A stretch of DNA of 9,358 nucleotides. It comes from JBAXPW01 sp037132015. GTDB taxonomy: Bacteria > Patescibacteriota > Microgenomatia > UBA1406 > GWC2-37-13. The notes beneath the pieces were generated by a model that saw nothing but the letters and a program-made list of their open reading frames with translations, was not told where the DNA came from and searched no databases. The translations under genes and the position numbers were made by a program. This document shows positions 1-6,127 of this stretch, in pieces. How positions within the stretch are numbered: the stretch's first letter is position 1; every line of letters begins with the position of its first letter. Location: NCBI GenBank assembly GCA_037132015.1, contig JBAXPW010000059.1:1-9358 (forward strand), in the 5' to 3' direction.

Positions 1-445
1 TTATTTTACTATCTTTTTTTTCATTAAGCTTGTTATCGAACAAATATTCTGCGACTCTTCGCTCCCCTCTTCTGATGACAGAGCGCACTACATGACATAA
101 AGAAGACATTTCAGATCCTCCGGGAATAATAAACCTATTTAATTTGGGTAGGCTCGATTCTATTATGTCTATTCTTTTTTCAAATAATATTACTTGTTTT
201 TGAAGTGGTTTAAGGTCTTGTTCTGCACCTGCAAGATACCCCATTATTGTATAAAGGTCTTTTTGTATTTGTATAAAAAAATCTTTATCTTCATCTCTGT
301 GTAATTTAGAGTTTACCATTCCAACAAAACTTGTAACCTCGTCAATACTCCCACAAGCTTCAATTTGTGGATCTGATTTTATAACTCTATTTCCACCAAA
401 TAATGATGTTGTTCCTTCATCCCCGGTTTTTGTGTAAATAGACAT
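1..445 (-). CDS. pduO: PduO-type cob(I)alamin adenosyltransferase, partial (C-terminus cut by window edge)
   Basis: This enzyme transfers the 5'-deoxyadenosyl group of ATP to cob(I)alamin, giving adenosylcobalamin (coenzyme B12), in the cytoplasm. Reading the minus strand from the ATG at 443-445, the frame stays open for 148 codons to the left edge, and family members are usually about 170-190 residues, so only the C-terminal helix is missing. The N-terminus carries the family's ATP-binding loop, KTGDEGTTSLFGG, at residues 6-18. GSIDEV follows at 37-42. PGGSEMSSLCHVVR and then RRGERRVAEYL lie near 109-135 and correspond to the PGG...H..R...RRAERR region of the ATP and cobalamin site. It lies directly downstream of nrdJ, whose cofactor it makes, which supports a shared job; a hairpin separates the two. 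No Shine-Dalgarno is visible. The family assignment is from conserved motifs and is strong; whether it salvages imported B12 is inference. Confidence 0.9.
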   Translation of the reverse strand, partial: MSIYTKTGDEGTTSLFGGNRVIKSDPQIEACGSIDEVTSFVGMVNSKLHRDEDKDFFIQIQKDLYTIMGYLAGAEQDLKPLQKQVILFEKRIDIIESSLPKLNRFIIPGGSEMSSLCHVVRSVIRRGERRVAEYLFDNKLNEKKDSKI

Positions 446-538
446 ATTAAATAAGGTTAATGGGTAAAGGTGAAAGGGCAAAAGAAATAATTCCAACTAA
501 AAAGTGCAAATTAAAAGATAAAAAATTATTATTAAAAT

Positions 539-580
539 AACCCGCTCAGCAAAACAGTTTAGCGTAAAGCCGGGCGGGTT
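539..580 (-). terminator. GC-rich stem-loop between nrdJ and pduO, probable terminator or attenuator
   Basis: On the minus strand the arms AACCCGC and GCGGGTT (574-580 with 539-545) form a 7-bp stem. A one-by-one mismatch follows, then an inner CGGC/GCTG stem that includes one G-U pair, closing an 18-base loop. It is the most GC-rich stretch of an otherwise AT-rich spacer. Downstream on the minus strand comes ATTTTAATAATAATTTTTT, a broken rather than clean U tract, so termination may be partial. It lies about 35 bases after the nrdJ stop codon. Confidence 0.6.
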
Positions 581-615
581 TCATCCAAACGACAATCACA
601 ATTTATAATTATCGA

Positions 616-3009
616 TTAGCATTCAGAATATCCACAACCATAACATTTTTTACAACCTTCTTCGTGTGCAAGTAAAGCTTCTCCACATGAGGGACAGATA
701 TCAAAATAATTAGTGCCTTTATTTGGTACTGGTAATGTTGCAGGTTGGGCTGATACATGAGCAACGGGTGCATTGATTTGTTCGGTCATAAAGACAGCTC
801 CCCCACCATTTGCTACGCCATTTGTTGCATTATTTGGTGTAGAACTTAGTTTTGAAAAATGCATCATGAGAACTTTTCCAACAGCATCAGGTAAACTTTT
901 GACGCGATCTTTTCCAAAACCCATGGTTCGCGCCCCTCCAATACCTTCAAGCTCTCGTGCAATAGCGCTCACCCGTTCTTGAGCACTGAGATGTGATGAA
1001 AAACGAAATGCAACAGAGATGGTTCGTCCGAGTGCGACAGCCATAGCATTAACATCTGTTCCTGCTTTTCCTATATTGATAAACACTTCAAGTGGATCTC
1101 CAGCATCATCCGTATTAACAGTGATATATGCTGTTCCAACAGGTGTTACCATTCGATATGTTGCTCCATGTGCAATCATAGGTCGTGGTTTAACTACAGG
1201 AACTATTTTTTTAACAGGCTCTTCTTTTTTTGGTTCCTCTTTTCGTTCCAAGACACCTTGTCGTGAACCATCACGCATGTAAGCAATTCCTTTTAGGCCC
1301 ATATCATAAGCCATAGTATATAAATGTTTTACATCCTCGATGGTATGTGTTTTTGGTGCATTTACTGTCTTTGAAATAGAAGCATCTACATATTGTTGTA
1401 TTACTGCTTGTACTTTCACATGATCTTCAGGTGATAAATCATTTGCTGATGTAAACCATTCAGGGCGTTTAACAGTTCCTGTTTTTATCTCTTTTTCGTT
1501 TTGTTTATACCATTGATCATACAAATGATGTCGAATAATGTGTTCTCCCAATCGATCACGTCGAGTAAATTCAAACTCAAAAACTGGCTCTATCCCAGAT
1601 GTTGTACTTGACATCAATGATGTGGACCCTGTAGGAGCTTGCATCAAAAGAATTGAGTTTCTTGTTCCAAATTTTTTTATGTCATTTTGTAATCCCTTTG
1701 GTAGTTGCTGAATAAATTTCCCTTGCGGGTACTTTTCTGCATCAAATTTTGGAAATGCTCCTTTTTCTTTTGCAATTTCAACAGATGTTTCATAAGCAAT
1801 GTCTCGGATCATCTTATATATTTCATCAATGAATTTGAGAGCCTCTTCTGAACCATATCTCAGATGTAATCTGATAAGTGTGTCTCCGAGTCCCATCGTG
1901 CCAAGACCTATGCGACGTTCTCCTTCGTATTGAGTTTTACGAATTCCTTCAAATACGTAGGGATCCATTTCAACGACATTGTCTTGAAAACGAACAGCCG
2001 ATCGTACACATTTTTTTAATGCTTCATAATCAAACTTTGCTTTTTTATCTATATCATCACCTTTAGTGAGCGCATTAAGATTGATTGATCCAAGATTGCA
2101 TACGCCCCACGGTGGAAGTCCTTCTTCTCCGCATGGATTAACACAATTTATACGATTCCAATACCAGTTATTGTGCCATTTATTATATCGTTCCATAAAT
2201 ACGAGTCCCGGCTCAGCAGATTTCCATGCAGCTTCTGCAATAAGATCCCACATCTTTCTTGCTTTAACCACTTTGTGTACAATGACTTTTTTTCCAAGAG
2301 TCTGCCATGCGTGAATATCTCCATCCCATTTTTCGTCATACTCAGGATCAGAGATATCAGGAAACATGAGTGGCCAATCACCATCTGCTTTTACTGCTTC
2401 CATAAACGTATCAGATATACTGATTGAAAGATTTGCGCCATTTATTTTTTGTAAATCTTGTTTTACTGTGATAAATTCTTCAAGATCAGGATGCCAATCC
2501 CAAAGCATCAACATTAATGCTCCACGTCGTGTTCCTCCTTGTTGAATAATATCTTTTGTGGCGAGAGAAAAAAGTTCTGCCCAATTACAAGGACCAGATG
2601 AAAAACCATTCACTTTTTTTACACGAAAACCCTTTGGACGAAGAGAAGAGATATTTATTCCCACACCACCACCACGCGCCATAATCTCAATCATTTGACC
2701 AAGAGTTTCAAGAATTCCATTTCGAGAATCTTTTGGAGAAGGGATCACAAAACAGTTATAGTACGTAACGGAATAACCAGTTCCTGCGCCCGATAAAATA
2801 CGACCACCAGGTACGTATTTAAATTCTTTCATTGATTGATAAAATTCCTTTTCCCATTCTTTTTGTTTTTCCTTCGGTTCAATAGAGGCTGCTGCTTTTG
2901 CAACACGTCGCCACATCTCGTCTGGTGTTTGTTCAATAGCCTTTCCCTCCTTATTTTTTAATGCATACCGATCTATAAAGACTTTCTGTGATATACCCTC
3001 TAGTTTCAT
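616..3009 (-). CDS. nrdJ: Adenosylcobalamin-dependent (class II) ribonucleoside reductase
   Basis: NrdJ reduces ribonucleotides to deoxyribonucleotides in the cytoplasm, using adenosylcobalamin to generate a thiyl radical. The 797-residue product starts directly in the reductase domain, with no N-terminal ATP cone. Substrate-loop residues YYNCFVIPSP are near 83-92. ARGGGVGINISSLRPKG (111-127) and QQGGTRRGALM (156-166) follow. The catalytic NPCGE is at 291-295 (radical Cys293, Asn291, Glu295), and GVCNLGSINL is at 302-311. The redox pair is probably Cys86 and Cys304. APTGSTS (458-464) and EPVFEFEFTRRD (474-485) are typical of B12-dependent reductases. A Lys/Glu/Pro-rich linker (about 588-610) leads to a TSCPD-like domain (about 615-720). 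The C-terminus ends in a cysteine cluster (Cys772, 775, 786, 789, 792, 797) that probably binds zinc and shuttles electrons from thioredoxin. No class I or III subunit is in view. It sits downstream of nrdR and upstream of the gene for its cofactor-making enzyme. No clear NrdR box precedes its own ATG, so it may be read from the nrdR promoter. Confidence 0.96.
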   Translation of the reverse strand: MKLEGISQKVFIDRYALKNKEGKAIEQTPDEMWRRVAKAAASIEPKEKQKEWEKEFYQSMKEFKYVPGGRILSGAGTGYSVTYYNCFVIPSPKDSRNGILETLGQMIEIMARGGGVGINISSLRPKGFRVKKVNGFSSGPCNWAELFSLATKDIIQQGGTRRGALMLMLWDWHPDLEEFITVKQDLQKINGANLSISISDTFMEAVKADGDWPLMFPDISDPEYDEKWDGDIHAWQTLGKKVIVHKVVKARKMWDLIAEAAWKSAEPGLVFMERYNKWHNNWYWNRINCVNPCGEEGLPPWGVCNLGSINLNALTKGDDIDKKAKFDYEALKKCVRSAVRFQDNVVEMDPYVFEGIRKTQYEGERRIGLGTMGLGDTLIRLHLRYGSEEALKFIDEIYKMIRDIAYETSVEIAKEKGAFPKFDAEKYPQGKFIQQLPKGLQNDIKKFGTRNSILLMQAPTGSTSLMSSTTSGIEPVFEFEFTRRDRLGEHIIRHHLYDQWYKQNEKEIKTGTVKRPEWFTSANDLSPEDHVKVQAVIQQYVDASISKTVNAPKTHTIEDVKHLYTMAYDMGLKGIAYMRDGSRQGVLERKEEPKKEEPVKKIVPVVKPRPMIAHGATYRMVTPVGTAYITVNTDDAGDPLEVFINIGKAGTDVNAMAVALGRTISVAFRFSSHLSAQERVSAIARELEGIGGARTMGFGKDRVKSLPDAVGKVLMMHFSKLSSTPNNATNGVANGGGAVFMTEQINAPVAHVSAQPATLPVPNKGTNYFDICPSCGEALLAHEEGCKKCYGCGYSEC

Positions 3010-3046
3010 ACATCTAAAATCAAATGTTAATAAAATTTATTGCTCA

Positions 3047-3114
3047 ATTGCCCCATTGTTGGGTAGTCTTCTTTCTAGCCGAAACTGGGAAAGAGAGCAC
3101 AACAATGGAACAAT
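3047..3114 (-). repeat. Long inverted repeat in the nrdR-nrdJ spacer (5' leader of nrdJ)
   Basis: CCATTGTTG (3053-3061) is the exact complement of CAACAATGG (3100-3108). The stem continues outward past a 2x2 internal loop with ATTG (3047-3050) against CAAT (3111-3114). Inside, TCTTTC (3070-3075) pairs with GAAAGA (3089-3094). The whole 68-base block can fold into one long hairpin that fills about half of the 134-bp gap between nrdR and nrdJ. Neither strand has a clean U tract right after it, so it does not look like a simple terminator. It could be a processing site, an attenuator or a protein- or ligand-binding leader. The pairing is seen directly; the function is unknown. Confidence 0.6.
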
Positions 3115-3143
3115 CGAACAACAAATATTTTTTGAAAACGATA

Positions 3144-3620
3144 TTATTTTTTGGTGTTCGCAATTTGATTTTTAAGATTTAGTGTCTTAATTTCTTTTTC
3201 AAATTCTTCAACATCTACAAATCGTCTAAAAACAGATGCGAAACGAATGTATGCTATTTTGTCAAACAACTTGAGTTTGTTAGCGACCATTCTTCCTATG
3301 GTTTGGCTTTCTATTTCTGCATTTTCCAACGAAGTAATTGCGTTTTCGAGATCGGCAATTATTTGTTCGACCTGTTCTGCAGAAACTGTTGTTTTTCCGA
3401 TTGCTTTCAAAATCCCATTTCTTAGTTTTGATCTATCAAAGCGTTCGCGTCTCGAATCCCTTTTAATAACTAAAATTGGTAATTCTTCTGATCTCTCATG
3501 AGTTGTAAAACGTTTGCCACACTTTGAACAATGTCTTCGTCTTCTAATGACTCGCCCATCTTCAGACACACGCGTTTCGATCACTTCTGTATCCGGTTGT
3601 TTGCAAAAAAAACATCGCAT
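3144..3620 (-). CDS. nrdR: Transcriptional repressor NrdR
   Basis: NrdR is the dedicated repressor of ribonucleotide reductase genes. It senses the ATP/dATP balance and binds paired NrdR boxes in promoters. The 158-residue length is typical. The N-terminal zinc ribbon uses Cys3, Cys6, Cys31 and Cys34 (MRCFFC and HCSKCGKRF), with the family's VIRRRRHC run just before the second pair. TTHER (39-43) leads into the ATP-cone domain (about 48-138), with VIKRDSRRERFDRSKL at 51-66 and the conserved IAYIRFASVFRRF at 122-134. It is followed on the same strand by nrdJ, so regulator and target probably form one transcription unit. Two NrdR-box-like palindromes lie just upstream, which points to autoregulation. 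The ATG at 3618-3620 matches the family's usual MRC start. Unlike several neighbours it has a leader, and no strong Shine-Dalgarno is evident. Confidence 0.96.
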   Translation of the reverse strand: MRCFFCKQPDTEVIETRVSEDGRVIRRRRHCSKCGKRFTTHERSEELPILVIKRDSRRERFDRSKLRNGILKAIGKTTVSAEQVEQIIADLENAITSLENAEIESQTIGRMVANKLKLFDKIAYIRFASVFRRFVDVEEFEKEIKTLNLKNQIANTKK

Positions 3621-3644
3621 GAATTCTAATCACTTTCATCTCTT

Positions 3645-3660
3645 AACTTATATATTGTGT
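3645..3660 (-). promoter_or_regulatory. NrdR box (strong copy) upstream of nrdR
   Basis: On the minus strand this reads ACACAATATATAAGTT, which matches the published NrdR-box consensus ACACWATATATWGTGT at 13 of 16 positions. It ends 24 bases before the nrdR ATG and overlaps TATATA/TATAAG sequences that could act as a -10 element, so binding would block transcription of nrdR and probably nrdJ. Confidence 0.75.
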
Positions 3661-3676
3661 CTCCACTCAGAATAAC

Positions 3677-3692
3677 CCACTACATAAATGAT
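3677..3692 (-). promoter_or_regulatory. Second, weaker NrdR-box-like site
   Basis: The minus strand reads ATCATTTATGTAGTGG, about 10 of 16 matches to the NrdR-box consensus. It begins 32 bp from the first box, leaving a 16-bp gap. This three-helical-turn spacing is characteristic of NrdR box pairs, and that is the main reason to accept such a weak match. Confidence 0.5.
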
Positions 3693-3791
3693 TGCAAGAT
3701 GTTATTAGTATTCAAAATAGATCATAAATACTATGGGTACAACATTCAAGATCAAAATAGTGGTTCTCATATTATCTTTTTTGTTTTCTTG

Positions 3792-3797
3792 TATAAT
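3792..3797 (+). promoter_or_regulatory. -10 box of the HARP gene, leaderless geometry
   Basis: A perfect TATAAT lies six bases before the ATG at 3804. A transcription start about 7 bases after the -10 box would fall on the start codon itself. No good -35 is seen at 16-18 bp; the upstream region is T-rich. This box also argues against any start codon further upstream. Confidence 0.65.
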
Positions 3798-3803
3798 ATT
3801 TTT

Positions 3804-4445
3804 ATGGAATTATATGTGCTCGATACAAATGTATTTTTTAATATGGAGGCTAGGTTTGGATTGGGAGAAAAAACAGAAGATGTTGTTAAGTTGTTAACAG
3901 CTATTATCAAAAAACAAACTTCTGAACAATCTGCCATATATTATATGACACCACGCACTGTTGAGGAATTTCTTAGTTTCTTTGATGATAAATCCCAATT
4001 GTTTTTAACAGAATTTATTTCCTCATTAACTGTCAAAACTCCAGACTATTCAATGATGCAAATTCCCTCCCACATTCTTTCCCAGTTTATTGATGAGGTA
4101 AGACAACGAGCATATAGAGGTATGAACATTGCTGAGGAAGAGATGAAAAATGTAGGACAGATATTTATGGGGAAAGAAGTCCTACCAAAAAAGGATTTCG
4201 AAATTACCATAGGACAACGTGTTAAGCACTTTCGTGAACGATATCGTCATGCTACACGATATGGATTTATTGATAGTGTGGCAGATCTTGATAATATACT
4301 ACTGGCAAAAGAACTTCAAGCATATTTAATAACATCTGATGAAGGTATTGTAAAGTGGGGAAGAACGCTAGGAATTAAAGAGATGCGACCCGAGGTTTTT
4401 GGTCAACGGGTGCGTGATGTTGAGGTTCCCCATCATCAGGGATAA
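3804..4445 (+). CDS. HARP-type PIN nuclease, probable protein-only RNase P ('RNA ligase partner' family)
   Basis: HARPs (homologs of Aquifex RNase P) are minimal RNA-free enzymes that cut the 5' leader from precursor tRNAs. The same family was earlier annotated as 'RNA ligase partner' or UPF0278. The product from the ATG at 3804 has 213 residues, close to the family size of about 190-220. It opens with the PIN signature LDTNVF (6-11), holding metal ligand Asp7. The family's characteristic middle part follows: FIDEVRQRAYRGMNIAEE (95-112), REKYREA-like FRERYRHATRYG (143-154), IDSVADLD (156-163; Asp157, Asp161) and ITSDEGIVKWGRTLGIK (176-192; Asp179). These four aspartates line up with the catalytic set of Aquifex Aq_880. 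The insert between the helices (about 105-140) is the HARP-specific part involved in oligomer formation. The open frame extends upstream to an ATG at 3657, but those 49 residues match nothing in the family and span the promoter, so I place the start at 3804. Its end overlaps the convergent membrane-protein gene. Family call is from recalled homologs; activity is inferred. Confidence 0.85.
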   Translation: MELYVLDTNVFFNMEARFGLGEKTEDVVKLLTAIIKKQTSEQSAIYYMTPRTVEEFLSFFDDKSQLFLTEFISSLTVKTPDYSMMQIPSHILSQFIDEVRQRAYRGMNIAEEEMKNVGQIFMGKEVLPKKDFEITIGQRVKHFRERYRHATRYGFIDSVADLDNILLAKELQAYLITSDEGIVKWGRTLGIKEMRPEVFGQRVRDVEVPHHQG

Positions 4446-4947
4446 GATGGGTAAATAAATTGATTATACGGTCTGTAATTGTCTGATGAGGTTTTTCTAT
4501 ATAGTGTATATGTTGTAGTAAAATCATTTTCACTCTTGCTCGTATCACTTCGTTTGGTATAACCATGTATGAATGGAGAAAATACGGTCCTTGAGTTACA
4601 ACAACCAGTACATCAAGTCCAAATCGTTTCATAAAATAAAAATGAGATAAAATATCCCATCGGATCATGATTCCTGCAGTCTCTATGCCAAATGTAGTTA
4701 CTCTATTCTCCACTTCAGGAGGTGGAGTGATCGTCAGTACATAAAATAAAAATAACACTGCCCATATAGGAACGATAAGTATTCTATCTCCAAAAAAAAA
4801 CACAATCACTGAAAGTAAAAATGCCAAGGCCAAATAAAATCTAACAGCCTTTCCCGCGCGTTTTTTATATGCGCGCAAAGGAGCCTTCCAAGAAAAAAGC
4901 AACTGAGTGTTGTCTATTTGTTCGGGACTATCAGCGATTGGATCCAT
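4375..4947 (-). CDS. Conserved hypothetical two-helix membrane protein
   Basis: I do not recognise a named function. The 190-residue product has a short polar N-terminus with a basic stretch (RAYKKRAGK, 25-33). Two closely spaced hydrophobic segments follow (about 36-52 and 56-74) with FGDR in the turn between them, forming a membrane hairpin. A soluble part of about 115 residues comes next, opening with PPPEVENRVTTFGIE (75-89) and a beta-rich stretch with WDILSHFYF (97-105). This resembles the PH-like cytoplasmic modules that follow membrane hairpins in small bacterial proteins of unknown function; that is a loose structural guess. The tail is His/Pro-rich. It starts from its own promoter (TACTAT six bases before the ATG), divergent from the permease gene. 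The last 71 bp overlap the end of the convergent HARP gene. Confidence 0.75.
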   Translation of the reverse strand: MDPIADSPEQIDNTQLLFSWKAPLRAYKKRAGKAVRFYLALAFLLSVIVFFFGDRILIVPIWAVLFLFYVLTITPPPEVENRVTTFGIETAGIMIRWDILSHFYFMKRFGLDVLVVVTQGPYFLHSYMVIPNEVIRARVKMILLQHIHYIEKPHQTITDRIINLFTHLIPDDGEPQHHAPVDQKPRVASL

Positions 4948-4953
4948 ATATAC

Positions 4954-4982
4954 ATAGTATCAGTAATATTGATTGTAAACAA
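4954..4982 (-). promoter_or_regulatory. Promoter of the membrane-protein gene, leaderless geometry
   Basis: On the minus strand a -35-like TTGTTT (4977-4982) is followed after exactly 17 bp by TACTAT (4954-4959). Six bases separate this from the ATG at 4945-4947. The -35 hexamer is the same as that of the oxidoreductase promoter at 6093. Confidence 0.6.
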
Positions 4983-4995
4983 GAAGTTTTTTTTA

Positions 4996-5026
4996 TTGAT
5001 ATTTTATCAAGTGATGGGTATATAAT
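4996..5026 (+). promoter_or_regulatory. Promoter of the AI-2E family permease gene, near-leaderless
   Basis: TTGATA (4996-5001) and a perfect TATAAT (5021-5026) are 19 bp apart, slightly longer than ideal. The ATG at 5035 begins 8 bases after the -10 box, leaving a leader of only a base or two. The box is preceded by TGGG, as is the one at 7442. It is divergent from the promoter at 4954-4982 within one 87-bp spacer. Confidence 0.65.
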
Positions 5027-5034
5027 GATTATAT

Positions 5035-6048
5035 ATGTATAAAGTCGAAATAACTACAAAAACTATTCTTACAACTGTCGGCGTCATTCTTGGGTTATAT
5101 TTCATCTGGATATTGAGGGATTTGTTTTTCTCACTATTAATAGCTTTTATTTTTATGAGCTCGCTTCGACCAATCGTGAATCATCTAACTAAGAAGAAAT
5201 TGCCAAGAACAGCATCAGTTTTTATTGTTTATTTTGGGTTTATTTTCTTTTTTATATTTCTTTTTTATATTATTATTCCTCCACTACTTGCGGAGTTTAC
5301 TATACTTCTAAAAAATCTTCCAACTATAATTGCAAAGATTAATCCTGATCTTAAAAATACCATACAGTTTGATACAGTCGCACAGTATGTTCCAAATGTA
5401 GCAGATCAACTTGTTGCCATACTATCTGCTATTCTTTCAAACGCTTTTTTTGTGATATCAACAACTTTTTTTGGATTTTATTTTTTATTGGAAGAAAAAG
5501 TAATAAAGAAATTATTAAAAACATTTTTTCCTGAGGAACGTGCTTGTGAGTATTCTCTTATTTTTGAAAAAGCCGAGCTTCGCATGTCATCGTGGTTTTG
5601 GGGAGAATTAATTCTGATGACTGTTGTGGGAACATTCACATATATTGGATTGATTTTATTGGGTGTAAAGTATGCTCTTCCGTTGGCTGTTCTTGCAGGA
5701 TTGCTTGAGGTTGTTCCTAATATTGGACCTATTATTTCATCCGTTCCAGCTATTTTGATTGGACTGTCAGTTAATCCTGTTCTTGGATTGTCTGCGTTAT
5801 TATTGTATGTTTTAGTTCAACAATTTGAAAATCATCTGATAGTGCCAATAATTATGAATAAAGTTGTGGGAATAAATCCGATTGTTACTCTTATAGCGCT
5901 TATTATCGGTGGTAAAGTCGGAGGCGTTCTTGGTGTATTGTTAGCAATACCAATATTTATGTTTGTAGAAACTATTTTTACAGAAGTATGGGGGGTTAAT
6001 AAACCCATCAAAGAGAAGTCTCACCTCGAAACAATAGAAAGTGTCTAA
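5035..6048 (+). CDS. AI-2E/PerM-family permease
   Basis: The protein belongs to the large family of membrane transporters that includes TqsA (autoinducer-2 export), YdiK and PerM. Substrates of most members are unknown, and some work as Na+/H+ or lipid-related transporters, so an AI-2 role should not be assumed. At 337 residues it has the usual length. Hydrophobic segments lie near 10-46 (two close helices), 62-83, 128-152, 190-212, 214-245, 247-264 and 280-315. The variable soluble-looking loop is at about 85-125. Family signatures are EVVPNIGPIISSVPA (225-239), VQQFENHLIVPIIM (261-274), and GINPIVTLIALIIGGKVGG (279-297) followed by GVLLAIP. The C-terminus is short and polar. It is transcribed alone from its own near-leaderless promoter; downstream lies a set of 11-bp repeats and the next promoter rather than a recognisable terminator. 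Confidence 0.92.
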   Translation: MYKVEITTKTILTTVGVILGLYFIWILRDLFFSLLIAFIFMSSLRPIVNHLTKKKLPRTASVFIVYFGFIFFFIFLFYIIIPPLLAEFTILLKNLPTIIAKINPDLKNTIQFDTVAQYVPNVADQLVAILSAILSNAFFVISTTFFGFYFLLEEKVIKKLLKTFFPEERACEYSLIFEKAELRMSSWFWGELILMTVVGTFTYIGLILLGVKYALPLAVLAGLLEVVPNIGPIISSVPAILIGLSVNPVLGLSALLLYVLVQQFENHLIVPIIMNKVVGINPIVTLIALIIGGKVGGVLGVLLAIPIFMFVETIFTEVWGVNKPIKEKSHLETIESV

Positions 6049-6050
6049 AT

Positions 6051-6083
6051 GGTGCGTTTAATGTGCGATAAATATGCGGTAAA
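6051..6083 (+). repeat. Three 11-bp tandem repeats (TRTGCGNTAAA-like) upstream of the oxidoreductase promoter
   Basis: The units are GGTGCGTTTAA (6051-6061), TGTGCGATAAA (6062-6072) and TATGCGGTAAA (6073-6083). The TGCG core recurs at 6053, 6064 and 6075, an exact 11-bp period of about one helical turn. The array starts two bases after the permease stop codon and ends 9 bp before the -35 box at 6093, an activator-like position. The repeats are seen directly; a binding protein is inferred. Confidence 0.55.
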
Positions 6084-6092
6084 TCTTTCTTG

Positions 6093-6121
6093 TTGTTTCT
6101 TATGAATAAAATAATTATAAT
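6093..6121 (+). promoter_or_regulatory. Promoter of the FAD oxidoreductase gene, leaderless geometry
   Basis: TTGTTT (6093-6098), a 17-bp spacer and a perfect TATAAT (6116-6121) are followed six bases later by the ATG at 6128. This is the cleanest example in the window of a promoter set directly against a start codon. Confidence 0.75.
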
Positions 6122-6127
6122 CAATCC

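Noticed and set aside
446..615. Cobalamin riboswitch ahead of the adenosyltransferase
   Set aside because: The spacer holds a terminator-like hairpin but no B12-box consensus (AGCCACTG-like) or multi-stem layout. The same holds for the nrdJ leader.
773..2427. Several open frames of 60-90 codons on the strand opposite nrdJ
   Set aside because: They lie wholly inside a strongly conserved reductase gene, have no family resemblance or promoter, and are expected by chance opposite such coding sequence.
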